A stretch of 59,805 nucleotides of DNA, taken from positions 1 through 59,805 of the forward strand of contig CAZBBC010000015.1 of the NCBI GenBank assembly GCA_964489835.1, in the 5' to 3' direction. Each line of letters begins with the position of its first letter. Within the stretch, counting starts at the first letter, position 1. Shown here one piece after another: positions 28,039-36,292 of the stretch. The position numbers and the translations under genes are program-made. This DNA comes from CAZBBC01 sp964489835 (GTDB lineage Bacteria > Calditrichota > Calditrichia > JAJRVZ01). Under the pieces are notes generated by a model. It was not told where the DNA came from and did no database searches. It was given only the letters and a program-made list of their open reading frames with translations.

Positions 28039-28738
28039 TTTTTTCTTCACGATATACACGTTCGAGTAAAGGTTCAAGAAGTGATTTCCATAACGCATAT
28101 CCTGCTTCATTTAAATGCAATCCGTCTTCTCTTAACAAACGACTTTGAGGATTACCGCTGGAATCAAGCAGGGCAGTCGCTGTATCTATATAATACAAGT
28201 GTTCACTCTTTTTATGTAATTGTTCAACTAATGTATTTACTTCTTTCATTTGAGGCCAAAAACGCCAACGGCTGGTACTGGGTTTTATTGGAATATAAAT
28301 AATTTTAATATGGGGCAAATCGGTGATGATCTTACCCAAGAATTCTAAATAATCTTCATAGACCCGCTCGACAGATTTTCCGGCAGCGATGTCATTATCT
28401 CCGGCATAGAATACAATCACCCGCGGATGGTATTTTAAAACCAGCTGGTCATAGAAAAAATTTACATCAGAAATATGTGAACCGCCAAACCCCCGGTTGA
28501 TGACAGGATAATTGGGAAAATCTTTAAATGTCGGCCAGAGTCTGATACTTGAACTTCCGATGAAAAGAATAGCATCCAAAGGGTAGCTGTTTTTTAGATC
28601 CCATTCAAGAATTGCACCGATTTCATCCTGGAAACGATTTGGGTCTGGATCAGCAACGCTAATATTTTGTGCGTAAAGGAAGAAAAGGCTAACAACTATT
28701 AGCCCGGATAATCTGGTGATCTTAAATTGTTTTATCAT
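28022..28738 (-). CDS. Secreted SGNH/GDSL-type hydrolase
   Basis: A 238-residue exported esterase or lipase of the SGNH fold. The signal peptide ends near residue 29. Block I is FIGSSSIRLW with nucleophile Ser62; block II has the oxyanion Gly in NRGFGGSHIS (about 82-90); block III is AGDNDIAAG with Asn115; block V is DGLHLN with Asp205 and His208. All four conserved residues are present. Family members remove acyl groups from lipids, peptidoglycan or polysaccharides. Its ATG overlaps the stop of the serine hydrolase gene (28735-28738), so the pair is translationally coupled and probably acts in one process. Confidence 0.9.
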   Translation of the reverse strand: MIKQFKITRLSGLIVVSLFFLYAQNISVADPDPNRFQDEIGAILEWDLKNSYPLDAILFIGSSSIRLWPTFKDFPNYPVINRGFGGSHISDVNFFYDQLVLKYHPRVIVFYAGDNDIAAGKSVERVYEDYLEFLGKIITDLPHIKIIYIPIKPSTSRWRFWPQMKEVNTLVEQLHKKSEHLYYIDTATALLDSSGNPQSRLLREDGLHLNEAGYALWKSLLEPLLERVYREEKIKKTG

Positions 28739-29934
28739 TTCGTTAACTCTCTCGTTTTTTTTATCAGCGTGTTGGCTGCCGCTTCTGCCGATCCCACGCC
28801 ATTGATGGCGACCGCCACATATATTTGATTGATTAAGTCATAGGCGATGATCGTTTTGATACCAGGGGTACCGCCACTGTGCCCCAGCCACCAAACGATT
28901 TTTTCACCATCATCATCTCTGACTTCATAAAGCATTACCCCCCGGCCATAAAATATACCAGGCTGGAACATGGGATAAAGTTGTCCGAAGGCTTTTTCTA
29001 CGGTCGCTTTTTTTATGAGTTTACCTGTAAGCAAGGCATGCCAGAAAATCACCATATCTCTGGCTGAGGATGCGATGATCCCTGCTCCAAAGGGTGTGCT
29101 TTCATTAAAACTCTCATCCAGTCCGTCCTTGGTATGACCCCGGGCCAGACCCGGTAAGTGTTGATCGGGTGCTAAGGCAATGGTATTTTTAAGATTCAGC
29201 CTCTGAATGATTCTTCTCTCCAATACCTCATGGAACGGCTGGTTTTCAATTTTTTCAACAATTTGTGCCAGTAATACATAACCAGTGTTTGAGTAAGACC
29301 AGTATTCGCCGGGGCAAAAACTATTGCCATGCTTTATGGCTATCTCAATTAAAATATGTGGCGGTCTATAGCCCTTCATTTCACGAAATTTTAAATCACT
29401 GTTAAAACTAAATATCCCATTGGTATGTGTTAGAAGGTGATCAATGGTTATCGCTTTCGCATTGGGAAAATCGGGAAACCAATGGGAAAGCGGATCATCA
29501 AGAGATAGCTGATCTTCCTCAACTAATTGGAGTACTACGGTTGCGGTAAAGGTTTTTCCCACACTGGCCCAGTGAAAATAGGGTTTGGCTGCTAGCGGTG
29601 TCGGAGGGTCTGCCAGAGCCAGTCCATGTGATGTTGACCATATCCCCCTCCCTGGTATTCCAGCGGCTATTGTGATACCGGGGGCTTTGGTTAAAACAAG
29701 AATTTCATCAGCGATGTCGTTCAATTTTGCATCTAAAGAGGAATCAATTTCACCGGATAGCGAATCCTCTATTGTATCCCAAATATCGTTTTCCAGTCCA
29801 TGATATAGAGGAGAACCCTTGTATACACCGGCAGATTCACACACGACCGGTTCATAGTCCTGGGCAAAAAGAATTTGCGTAAAGATCGATATTAAAGAAA
29901 CGGTAAAAATAAACCTGAGCGAATTTTTTCTCAT
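28735..29934 (-). CDS. Secreted serine hydrolase, class C beta-lactamase fold
   Basis: A 399-residue exported protein (signal peptide about 1-24, IFTQILFAQ). The penicillin-binding/beta-lactamase motifs are in order: SVGK with Ser124 and Lys127, YSN at 214-216, and HSG at 352-354 in place of KTG. The HxG form is common in esterases and peptidases of this family, so hydrolysis of esters or D-amino acid peptides is as likely as beta-lactam cleavage. It is first in a two-gene operon with the SGNH hydrolase, overlapping it by four bases. A copy of repeat family A lies 67 bases upstream of its start. Confidence 0.9.
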   Translation of the reverse strand: MRKNSLRFIFTVSLISIFTQILFAQDYEPVVCESAGVYKGSPLYHGLENDIWDTIEDSLSGEIDSSLDAKLNDIADEILVLTKAPGITIAAGIPGRGIWSTSHGLALADPPTPLAAKPYFHWASVGKTFTATVVLQLVEEDQLSLDDPLSHWFPDFPNAKAITIDHLLTHTNGIFSFNSDLKFREMKGYRPPHILIEIAIKHGNSFCPGEYWSYSNTGYVLLAQIVEKIENQPFHEVLERRIIQRLNLKNTIALAPDQHLPGLARGHTKDGLDESFNESTPFGAGIIASSARDMVIFWHALLTGKLIKKATVEKAFGQLYPMFQPGIFYGRGVMLYEVRDDDGEKIVWWLGHSGGTPGIKTIIAYDLINQIYVAVAINGVGSAEAAANTLIKKTRELTK

Positions 29935-30000
29935 GATTAAATCGTAATAGCAGAAAATATAATAAAGAGATTCCTAAGGCAGCCCAGGGCTACGTCTCTA

Positions 30001-30060
30001 CTAATCGTCCTGTCGATCTGCCGCGGCGGAAATAAAAAATTTATAGTTATAATAGCATAA
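30001..30060 (+). repeat. Dispersed repeat family A, copy 2
   Basis: Starts CTAATCGTCCTGTCGATCTG and ends TTATAATAGCATAA. It shares the outer segments and the central GCGGCGGAAA block with the copy at 49938-50020. It lies in the 194-base spacer between two minus-strand genes, which contains no other feature. Confidence 0.6.
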
Positions 30061-30128
30061 ACAACGCAATTTAACTCTAGCAGTGGTTTACATCAAATGT
30101 TATCAACAGGGGATAAATTTTTTAATTG

Positions 30129-31631
30129 TTAGTCATTCAATTCCATCATTACTCTTCTTGAAAAATCCAATAGTTGCCAAAAGGGGGCGGTATAATTATG
30201 TCGTTTTTTGAATTCGATGGCCATTAATTCAACCTTTTCTTTTATCGCCTGATGATCTTCAGATAATTGCTTATTACGTAATCCGGCGGTAGCACTCATT
30301 CCCTCAGGAACCGGACCGATTAACCCGAAAACATTAAGCAACTGGCTATACAATTTAGCTATTCTTGCCAGGGGAAGCTGATACAGCGAATAATTCAAAT
30401 CCCTTCCTTTTACAGAAGATTCAAGCATTGCTTCAATAACTGCATTGTCGATATGATCTTTAAAAAGTGTTTCTGGATCACGCCATTCGGCGATTACACG
30501 AAGCTGCGGATCGTACTCAAGATCTGAAGGTTCCTGTGTTTCGAAATGCTTTACCCCAAATAATGAAAGCCATCGAACAATACCGGGTGAGGAAATATGG
30601 GAAATCCCCATCCATAATTTTACCCCCAATTGTTGATAAGGCGCGGATGCCACTTCCGAACAAAAAAGTTTGGAGTGTTCTTTATGGTTCATTTCAAAGT
30701 CATAGGGAATATGTCTTGTCATTGCTTCATTTAGCGCTAAAGAAGCCGCTTGATGCGGAAGCAGAGGATCGGCAACGAGCGCTGGGAGGTCTGCCCGTAA
30801 TCTCAAGACCATGACTCGAAGTTTTTTATCCTGTAAATATTCATTTACCGAGGCGATTGCCACACCTTTTTCTATATGGGCTTCGATAACAGATGCCTGG
30901 TATGTTTTTTCATCAACGTGGACAAGAGCAACGTGTGAGAAATTTCCCGGATAATCATTTCCACGGGCAATGAGTGCAGAAGTGGGAGCCCCACCCCGGG
31001 AGACGAGAATATCACCGCTATGAATAATTTGACCGAGAATCTCAGCGGAAGCTGTATTGGATGGTTCTTCATGGTCTTTGACGAGAGCCGGTATCCTATC
31101 CGGAACGGCCTGGAGCATGACTTCCTCCAAGGCCGCTCTTCCGCCATATAACAACCGATAAATTGTCTGTCGTACCTTCGCAGATTCCATATCCCAATGC
31201 TGAGATTGGTTTTTTATAACATATCTTAAGCGGGAAAACAGATGTATATAATCCATCAATCGGTGCGGGCAGGCACCTATCAATGGCGCTAAACTAAACA
31301 TATTATTCTCCAGGACAGAAAATTGTATGGCATCAGGGGGTAGGGAATCTGAGTGAATCGCCTCAAGAAGATTATGAGTAAAGGTAAGTGATTCGTTTAT
31401 ACGGTTTGTAAGTTTTTCACAGCCGGTTTGTTTTGCTTCGATAAATCGTTTCTCCAGGGCAAACCAGAGTGAATCCTGGTTCCATAGAAACGGCTCATTT
31501 GGAATTCTTTCAGGTACCGGGAGGCTTTGTTCAGGAATGAGTAAAAGTAGATATAAAGCAACAAAAGTAATTAAGAATATAGTCAAAATCCTGAGTAAAT
31601 AATATTTGTTATATCTTCGATTTTTTGTCAT
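30129..31631 (-). CDS. YiiX/YebB-like papain-fold cysteine hydrolase
   Basis: A 500-residue protein with one N-terminal membrane helix (about 13-32, LLRILTIFLITFVALYLLLL) and the rest probably periplasmic. The permuted NlpC/P60-like core lies at about 205-350: it starts with SGDILVSRGGAPTSALI, has the conserved His in NFSHVALVHVD and the conserved Cys in SKLFCSEVA, which are the paired catalytic residues of the YiiX/DUF830 group. Such enzymes cleave amide or lipid-linked bonds; the substrate is unknown. The N-terminal 200 residues are helical and unassigned. The gene lies between the Xaa-Pro peptidase and serine hydrolase genes on the same strand. Confidence 0.83.
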   Translation of the reverse strand: MTKNRRYNKYYLLRILTIFLITFVALYLLLLIPEQSLPVPERIPNEPFLWNQDSLWFALEKRFIEAKQTGCEKLTNRINESLTFTHNLLEAIHSDSLPPDAIQFSVLENNMFSLAPLIGACPHRLMDYIHLFSRLRYVIKNQSQHWDMESAKVRQTIYRLLYGGRAALEEVMLQAVPDRIPALVKDHEEPSNTASAEILGQIIHSGDILVSRGGAPTSALIARGNDYPGNFSHVALVHVDEKTYQASVIEAHIEKGVAIASVNEYLQDKKLRVMVLRLRADLPALVADPLLPHQAASLALNEAMTRHIPYDFEMNHKEHSKLFCSEVASAPYQQLGVKLWMGISHISSPGIVRWLSLFGVKHFETQEPSDLEYDPQLRVIAEWRDPETLFKDHIDNAVIEAMLESSVKGRDLNYSLYQLPLARIAKLYSQLLNVFGLIGPVPEGMSATAGLRNKQLSEDHQAIKEKVELMAIEFKKRHNYTAPFWQLLDFSRRVMMELND

Positions 31632-31762
31632 ACTTTACTCAACTCTTTCAAAGATAATATTCACAAGATCCAATCTGTATCCATCAAATTTTTCATCATT
31701 TTCGATTAGTGTAATATAAAGATCGTTTGATTGAATTTTTACCTCAGGATTATATTACCCGT

Positions 31763-33184
31763 TCATTCTGAATTCTGATTGATCCATCGAGGACTCTCTT
31801 CCATCAAATCTTCAATGTCCGCAATTTCCCTCGGAACTGCTTTACTCAGATTTTCGAATCCGGTATCTGTGACAAGAATGTCATCTTCAATTCTAATCCC
31901 TATCTGCATATAATTTTCCATACGTGATCGTATTTCATCGATTTCGCTTTCTATATAAGCGCTGGTTTTCATCTTATCGAGAATATCAGGGCGAATATAT
32001 AGACCGGGTTCTATCGTGAATACCATACCAGGTTCAAGCGAGACATGTTCCCCGTTTTGTTTGTAGGCGCCGACATCATGTACTTCCAAACCGATCCAGT
32101 GCGTGTAACCATGCCTGGAAAACATCCAGAGATCTTTTGCATCTTTTATAAAACCCAGTGCTATCAGACCATTGGCTAAAACCGTATTTATTTTTTTTTC
32201 CAGATCAGCTAGTTTTATACCGGGTTTCACCATGGTCATGGCTGCATTTTGAGCCTCTAAAACGATAGTATAAACATCCTTTTGTTCTTTGGTGAATTTA
32301 CCGTTGGTCGGAACTGTACGTGTAATATCCGCTGAATAATATCCGTATTCTGCCGCACAATCCATTAATATCATCTCGCCGTCTGCTAACCGGCGGTTGT
32401 TCTTATCGTAGTGCAATATCGTGCTGTTGGGACCGGAGCCGATGATACAGGGATAGGCATTGCGTGCTGAACCTTTGATTCGATAGACATACTCAAAGAT
32501 TGCCTGAATTTCATATTCATACATCCCCGGTTTGAGTGCGCGTATCGCTTCTTCATGAGCAGCAGCAGAAATATCGATTGCCTTTTTTAATCCCATTTTC
32601 CAATCCCCTTCATTTTTTATCAAACGCATTTGATTGAGGATGGGTGCAGGATCAATGATTGGCCAGTTACCGCGGCTACGTTTTTCGACAAAGCGATCTC
32701 GAATAAAGCGATCGTATTCAGAATTGATTCCAAAGGTGTAATAAAGCGGCCGGTCATATTTGATAAATTGATGGAGGGTCTGTTTAAAATCTTCAATATT
32801 TAGGGCGGTATCGGCCATGAATTCGGTCATAGCGCCCTCGATGCCGGCCCGTGCACCTTCCCATACTTCCCGGCGGATGTCTTTTTTTCGAATGAACATT
32901 ACATACTTGTTTTTAGGAGCGGAAGGATTAATGAAGAGAATGGATTGCGGCTCTTCAAACCCGCTCAAATAATAGAAATTACTTTCCTGGCGGTAGGGGT
33001 AATTAACATCCAGATTTCTTGAGTATTCAGGTTTACATGGAAAAATAGCAACAGCATTTGAATCCATCTTTTCCATAAAGGTGGCTCGTCTTAGCGCAAA
33101 TATTTCCGGATCCAGTTGCAAAGGCTGGGCAGGAATGTTTCTAAATAGGATAATTAACAGACTAACAATTAAACCAAATCTCAT
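31763..33184 (-). CDS. Secreted Xaa-Pro aminopeptidase (M24B)
   Basis: A 473-residue aminopeptidase P-type protein that removes N-terminal residues before proline. It has a signal peptide (about 1-19), so it works outside the cytoplasm, unlike E. coli PepP. The N-terminal creatinase-like domain (about 25-180) precedes the pita-bread catalytic domain (about 195-450). Dinuclear metal ligands are visible: Asp in LMDCAAEYG, Asp in SADITRTVP, His in THWIGLEVHD, Glu in FTIEPGLY and Glu in GIRIEDD. AGGGAGT lies before the start on the minus strand. Peptide scavenging or turnover of secreted proteins is likely. Confidence 0.93.
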   Translation of the reverse strand: MRFGLIVSLLIILFRNIPAQPLQLDPEIFALRRATFMEKMDSNAVAIFPCKPEYSRNLDVNYPYRQESNFYYLSGFEEPQSILFINPSAPKNKYVMFIRKKDIRREVWEGARAGIEGAMTEFMADTALNIEDFKQTLHQFIKYDRPLYYTFGINSEYDRFIRDRFVEKRSRGNWPIIDPAPILNQMRLIKNEGDWKMGLKKAIDISAAAHEEAIRALKPGMYEYEIQAIFEYVYRIKGSARNAYPCIIGSGPNSTILHYDKNNRRLADGEMILMDCAAEYGYYSADITRTVPTNGKFTKEQKDVYTIVLEAQNAAMTMVKPGIKLADLEKKINTVLANGLIALGFIKDAKDLWMFSRHGYTHWIGLEVHDVGAYKQNGEHVSLEPGMVFTIEPGLYIRPDILDKMKTSAYIESEIDEIRSRMENYMQIGIRIEDDILVTDTGFENLSKAVPREIADIEDLMEESPRWINQNSE

Positions 33185-33546
33185 GGGTTACTCCCTGGAT
33201 GATTTCTTTTGGTGTTCATTTATTTTTTAAAATACTTAATCTGATTATTCGTGATTGTCTATGATTAATATTTTTCATTATTCGTTTGAATTAAATAAAT
33301 AATTCATAGAAATGCAAAAATGGAATAACATTAGAATAAACTTCTGTTAAAAAAATCTTGTTTGATGCCACTTTACCCTTTACATTTTTTTAATACCGAT
33401 CGCAGTTAGTAGAATACACAACTGCTTTATGAAACCATGGAAGATTTCATCCCGATTTTTTGACCGGAAGAAAATGTTTTTATCGGGACTGCTTTCTGCT
33501 CTCTGCTTTTAAACCGACACTAATGATCTTACTATTAAATGAATTT

Positions 33547-35499
33547 ATGGGGTGTCCCTTGCACAAAATCATAATACCATTATTCACTATATTTTTACTA
33601 CCTGTATTTATTCTCGCTGGTCCCAAAGAAATATTTTTTAAAAAGTTAGAGCAATGGGAGATGGCGAAAGATTTGGGACATCCACGGATATATTTTAATG
33701 TAAACAGTATAAAGAAATTGCAGGTCCAATATCATAGTGGCAATCCACGTATACGATCCTTTTTATCCGATTGTGACTCATTAATCGCCCGGCCGGTACC
33801 CGATTTCTCTGATTATAATCAGTTCCGTTATAAAGCCAGGGCAGCTTCTGAAAAACTGTCCTTTGCCTATGCGATCACCGAAAATATCAAGTATGCCAAT
33901 TATGCCAGAGCGGTGATTAAACAAATGGTTGCCTGGACCGATTGGGTGTATGAAGAACATAAACCGCTTCGTGTTGATTTAGGGGTGGCCGGGGCCGCCT
34001 ATGTTTTGGCCATGTGTTATGATTGGCTGTATACGGTCCTGACGGCAACTGAACGGTCGGCTCTTGAAAAGGCGATCTTGGAAAAAGCACTGATTCCTTT
34101 CCATCAAATTTATTCTGCAAAATCGGAGCGGTGGACGGAAGTCGAACATAACTGGCGTTCGGTCATTTGCGGCGAAATGGGCATTGCGACCCTGGCCCTG
34201 TTGGAAAAAGCTCCGAATGCAAAAGAAAACTTATCCTTTGCTATCGATGGTGTTGTAAATGTACTCAATCATGGCGGAGAAGATGGTGGCTGGAATGAAG
34301 GGGTCAGTTATTGGGGCTTTGGTGTTGGACAGGCAGTGATGTTTGTGGAATCGCTTTATCAGGTAACGGATGGTTTGGTGGATTTGTATGATGTATCGTT
34401 TTTAAAGGTTACCGGGAACTTTGGCCTCTATACCCGCACACCCGCCGGGGACAGTTTTAATTTTTCAGACTGCAATTCCGGTCCGCCGAAACCGTGGTTA
34501 ATGGCTTTGCTTGCGTCTCATTTTAAAAATCCCTTCTGGCAATGGAGTATTAATAATGATTTAGAAAACAATATCCCGGACATCCTATTTTATCAACCGG
34601 ATTTGCCACCGGTAAAACCCAGCGATCTTGCTTTGGGAAAATACTTTAAAGGAATCCAGGTTGCTACCATGCGCAGCCGTTGGGATGAGAATGCGGTTTT
34701 TATAGGACTTAAAGCAGGGCAAACGGTCGCCAATCATTCCCATCTGGACCTGAACTCTTTTATCCTGCATGCCTATGGCAAACCGCTATTGATCGATCAG
34801 TACAACTGGCCTTATGCCCATTATCTGGGATTTTTCGATAAGGAGAATAAACGCTGGGATTTTGAGGGCAACCATACAATTGCCCACAATACCTTGCTGG
34901 TTGATAGCCAGGGACAGGTATATGGTGAAAGGTCTGAAGGAAAAATCATTAAATTTTCAACCACACCAGAGTTACAATTCGCTATAGGAGAAGTCCATGC
35001 TGCTTATAAAGATCTGCTCTCAGGATTTTACCGTTACATAGCGTTGGTGGACAGTCAACTGGTGATTATTGTAGACGATATCAGTGCCCGGGAAATCAGG
35101 AAACTGGAGTGGCTGATGCATTATGCCGGAGAGGCTTCGGAAGATAAATCCGGTATATTCAGAATCGCAAATGGACAGGCTCATTTGGATATACAATTCT
35201 TACGGCCATCCAAAGAGGAAAACCGGGTGATCAGTTTTGAGAATCATCAAACAAGTTATAAGGCGACACGGGAGATTACCACCCAGAACAATCGTTTCAT
35301 ATCTATTCGGCCCCTGCACCGGCAGAAAGACTATCGTTTTATCGCTGTCGCTTTTCCATACCGGAACCAAGAAATCCCGGACTATTCGGCGACTGTTTTA
35401 TCAGAGTCTGAAAGACATTTAAAATTGGAGGTAATCGTAAATGATACGGTCTATCAATTGTTGATTGATTTTGAAGCACAATGGTTGTGTCTATTTTAG
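33547..35499 (+). CDS. Heparinase II/III-like polysaccharide lyase
   Basis: An exported protein of about 650 residues. The signal peptide reads IIIPLFTIFLLPVFILAG. The N-terminal part is an alpha/alpha toroid resembling alginate and heparin lyases (about 60-370), with EHNWRSVICGEMG among the likely active-site residues. The C-terminal beta-sandwich of the heparinase II/III family starts near 395 (VANHSHLDLNSFILHAYGKPLLIDQ). It would cleave acidic polysaccharide by beta-elimination. ATG 33547 is used because it gives a compact signal peptide; TTG 33559 is also plausible and TTG 33460 less so. No sugar-uptake genes lie beside it. Substrate unknown. Confidence 0.88.
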   Translation: MGCPLHKIIIPLFTIFLLPVFILAGPKEIFFKKLEQWEMAKDLGHPRIYFNVNSIKKLQVQYHSGNPRIRSFLSDCDSLIARPVPDFSDYNQFRYKARAASEKLSFAYAITENIKYANYARAVIKQMVAWTDWVYEEHKPLRVDLGVAGAAYVLAMCYDWLYTVLTATERSALEKAILEKALIPFHQIYSAKSERWTEVEHNWRSVICGEMGIATLALLEKAPNAKENLSFAIDGVVNVLNHGGEDGGWNEGVSYWGFGVGQAVMFVESLYQVTDGLVDLYDVSFLKVTGNFGLYTRTPAGDSFNFSDCNSGPPKPWLMALLASHFKNPFWQWSINNDLENNIPDILFYQPDLPPVKPSDLALGKYFKGIQVATMRSRWDENAVFIGLKAGQTVANHSHLDLNSFILHAYGKPLLIDQYNWPYAHYLGFFDKENKRWDFEGNHTIAHNTLLVDSQGQVYGERSEGKIIKFSTTPELQFAIGEVHAAYKDLLSGFYRYIALVDSQLVIIVDDISAREIRKLEWLMHYAGEASEDKSGIFRIANGQAHLDIQFLRPSKEENRVISFENHQTSYKATREITTQNNRFISIRPLHRQKDYRFIAVAFPYRNQEIPDYSATVLSESERHLKLEVIVNDTVYQLLIDFEAQWLCLF

Positions 35500-35517
35500 A
35501 TTTGTGCTACATTTGAT

Positions 35518-35573
35518 AAGTAGGAAGTAGGAAGTAGGAAGTAGGAAGTAGGAAGTAGGAAGTAGGAAGTAGG
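35518..35573. repeat. Tandem heptamer repeat, eight copies
   Basis: Eight perfect copies of AAGTAGG run from 35518 to 35573, just after the lyase gene stop. No frame uses them. Further down, at 35725-35755, GGGATTTGGGATTTGG-type runs occur. Copy number probably varies between strains. Confidence 0.9.
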
Positions 35574-35779
35574 AACTTCGAATTGACTATAAATTACAAA
35601 TAATGAATAAATACTAATATCCAAATTCGCGGTAGGCGAATCCGCCCGTTTGCGTGATTCTAAATATATTCAAATAATCTAATGTATGTATTTTTTTCTT
35701 TGGTAATTGAGATTTGGTCATTATTTGGGATTTGGGATTTGGTACTTGGGATTTACCGATAGGCTGGAAGATGATTAAT

Positions 35780-36235
35780 ATGAATACTAAGCATGAAAAT
35801 AGGGATATCATTTATGATCAATCGGCGGTGATTCCCTTTCAACTTAAAAAAAATAAAGTCAGAATTTTATTAATTACTTCCTTGAGCACGAAACAATGGA
35901 TTTTTCCTAAAGGAATTGTTGAAGAAAACATGTCGGCACAGGAAGCAGCGCGAAATGAAGCCCTGGAAGAAGCCGGTGTTGACGGCAAGGTGCTTGATAT
36001 TCTGCTTGGAGAATATGCCTATAACAAATGGGGAGGTACCTGCCAGGTAAAGGTGTTTCCTCTTCATGTAACCAAAACTTTTAATCAGTGGCCGGAGTCA
36101 TCGGTGCGGAAACGTCAATGGGTCTCTTTAAAAAAAGCAATCGATCTGGTTAAAAAAAGAGATCTAAAAAAACTCCTTAAAAATTTTGAGATGCGGTTTG
36201 AATTAATTCAATCTCTGCTGACTTCTTCTAACTGA
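35780..36235 (+). CDS. NUDIX hydrolase (diphosphoinositol-polyphosphate-phosphatase-like)
   Basis: A compact NUDIX protein of about 151 residues. The fold starts at SAVIPFQLKKNKVRILLI, and the NUDIX box is GIVEENMSAQEAARNEALEE followed by AGV. Relative to the consensus GX5EX7REUXEEXGU, the first Glu is Met and the Arg is Asn, but the three catalytic metal-binding glutamates (E, E, E of xEAxEEAG) remain. The QWIFPKG lead-in is typical of diphosphoinositol polyphosphate and diadenosine polyphosphate hydrolases, some of which also cut inorganic polyphosphate. GGAAG 35766-35770 supports ATG 35780; ATG 35771 is possible. It leads an operon with CHAD and ParA genes. Confidence 0.85.
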   Translation: MNTKHENRDIIYDQSAVIPFQLKKNKVRILLITSLSTKQWIFPKGIVEENMSAQEAARNEALEEAGVDGKVLDILLGEYAYNKWGGTCQVKVFPLHVTKTFNQWPESSVRKRQWVSLKKAIDLVKKRDLKKLLKNFEMRFELIQSLLTSSN

Positions 36236-36292
36236 GAAAATATTTCTCTGCAAAATTTAGGTGTTTATGGTAAGTCGGAGGTAAGCCAGTTA

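Noticed and set aside
28735..29934. Antibiotic-resistance beta-lactamase
   Set aside because: The fold motifs fit class C-like serine hydrolases in general, the third motif is HSG instead of KTG, and context is with an SGNH esterase, so resistance cannot be claimed.
35518..35573. CRISPR array
   Set aside because: The units are 7-base tandem repeats without spacers, and no cas gene is present.
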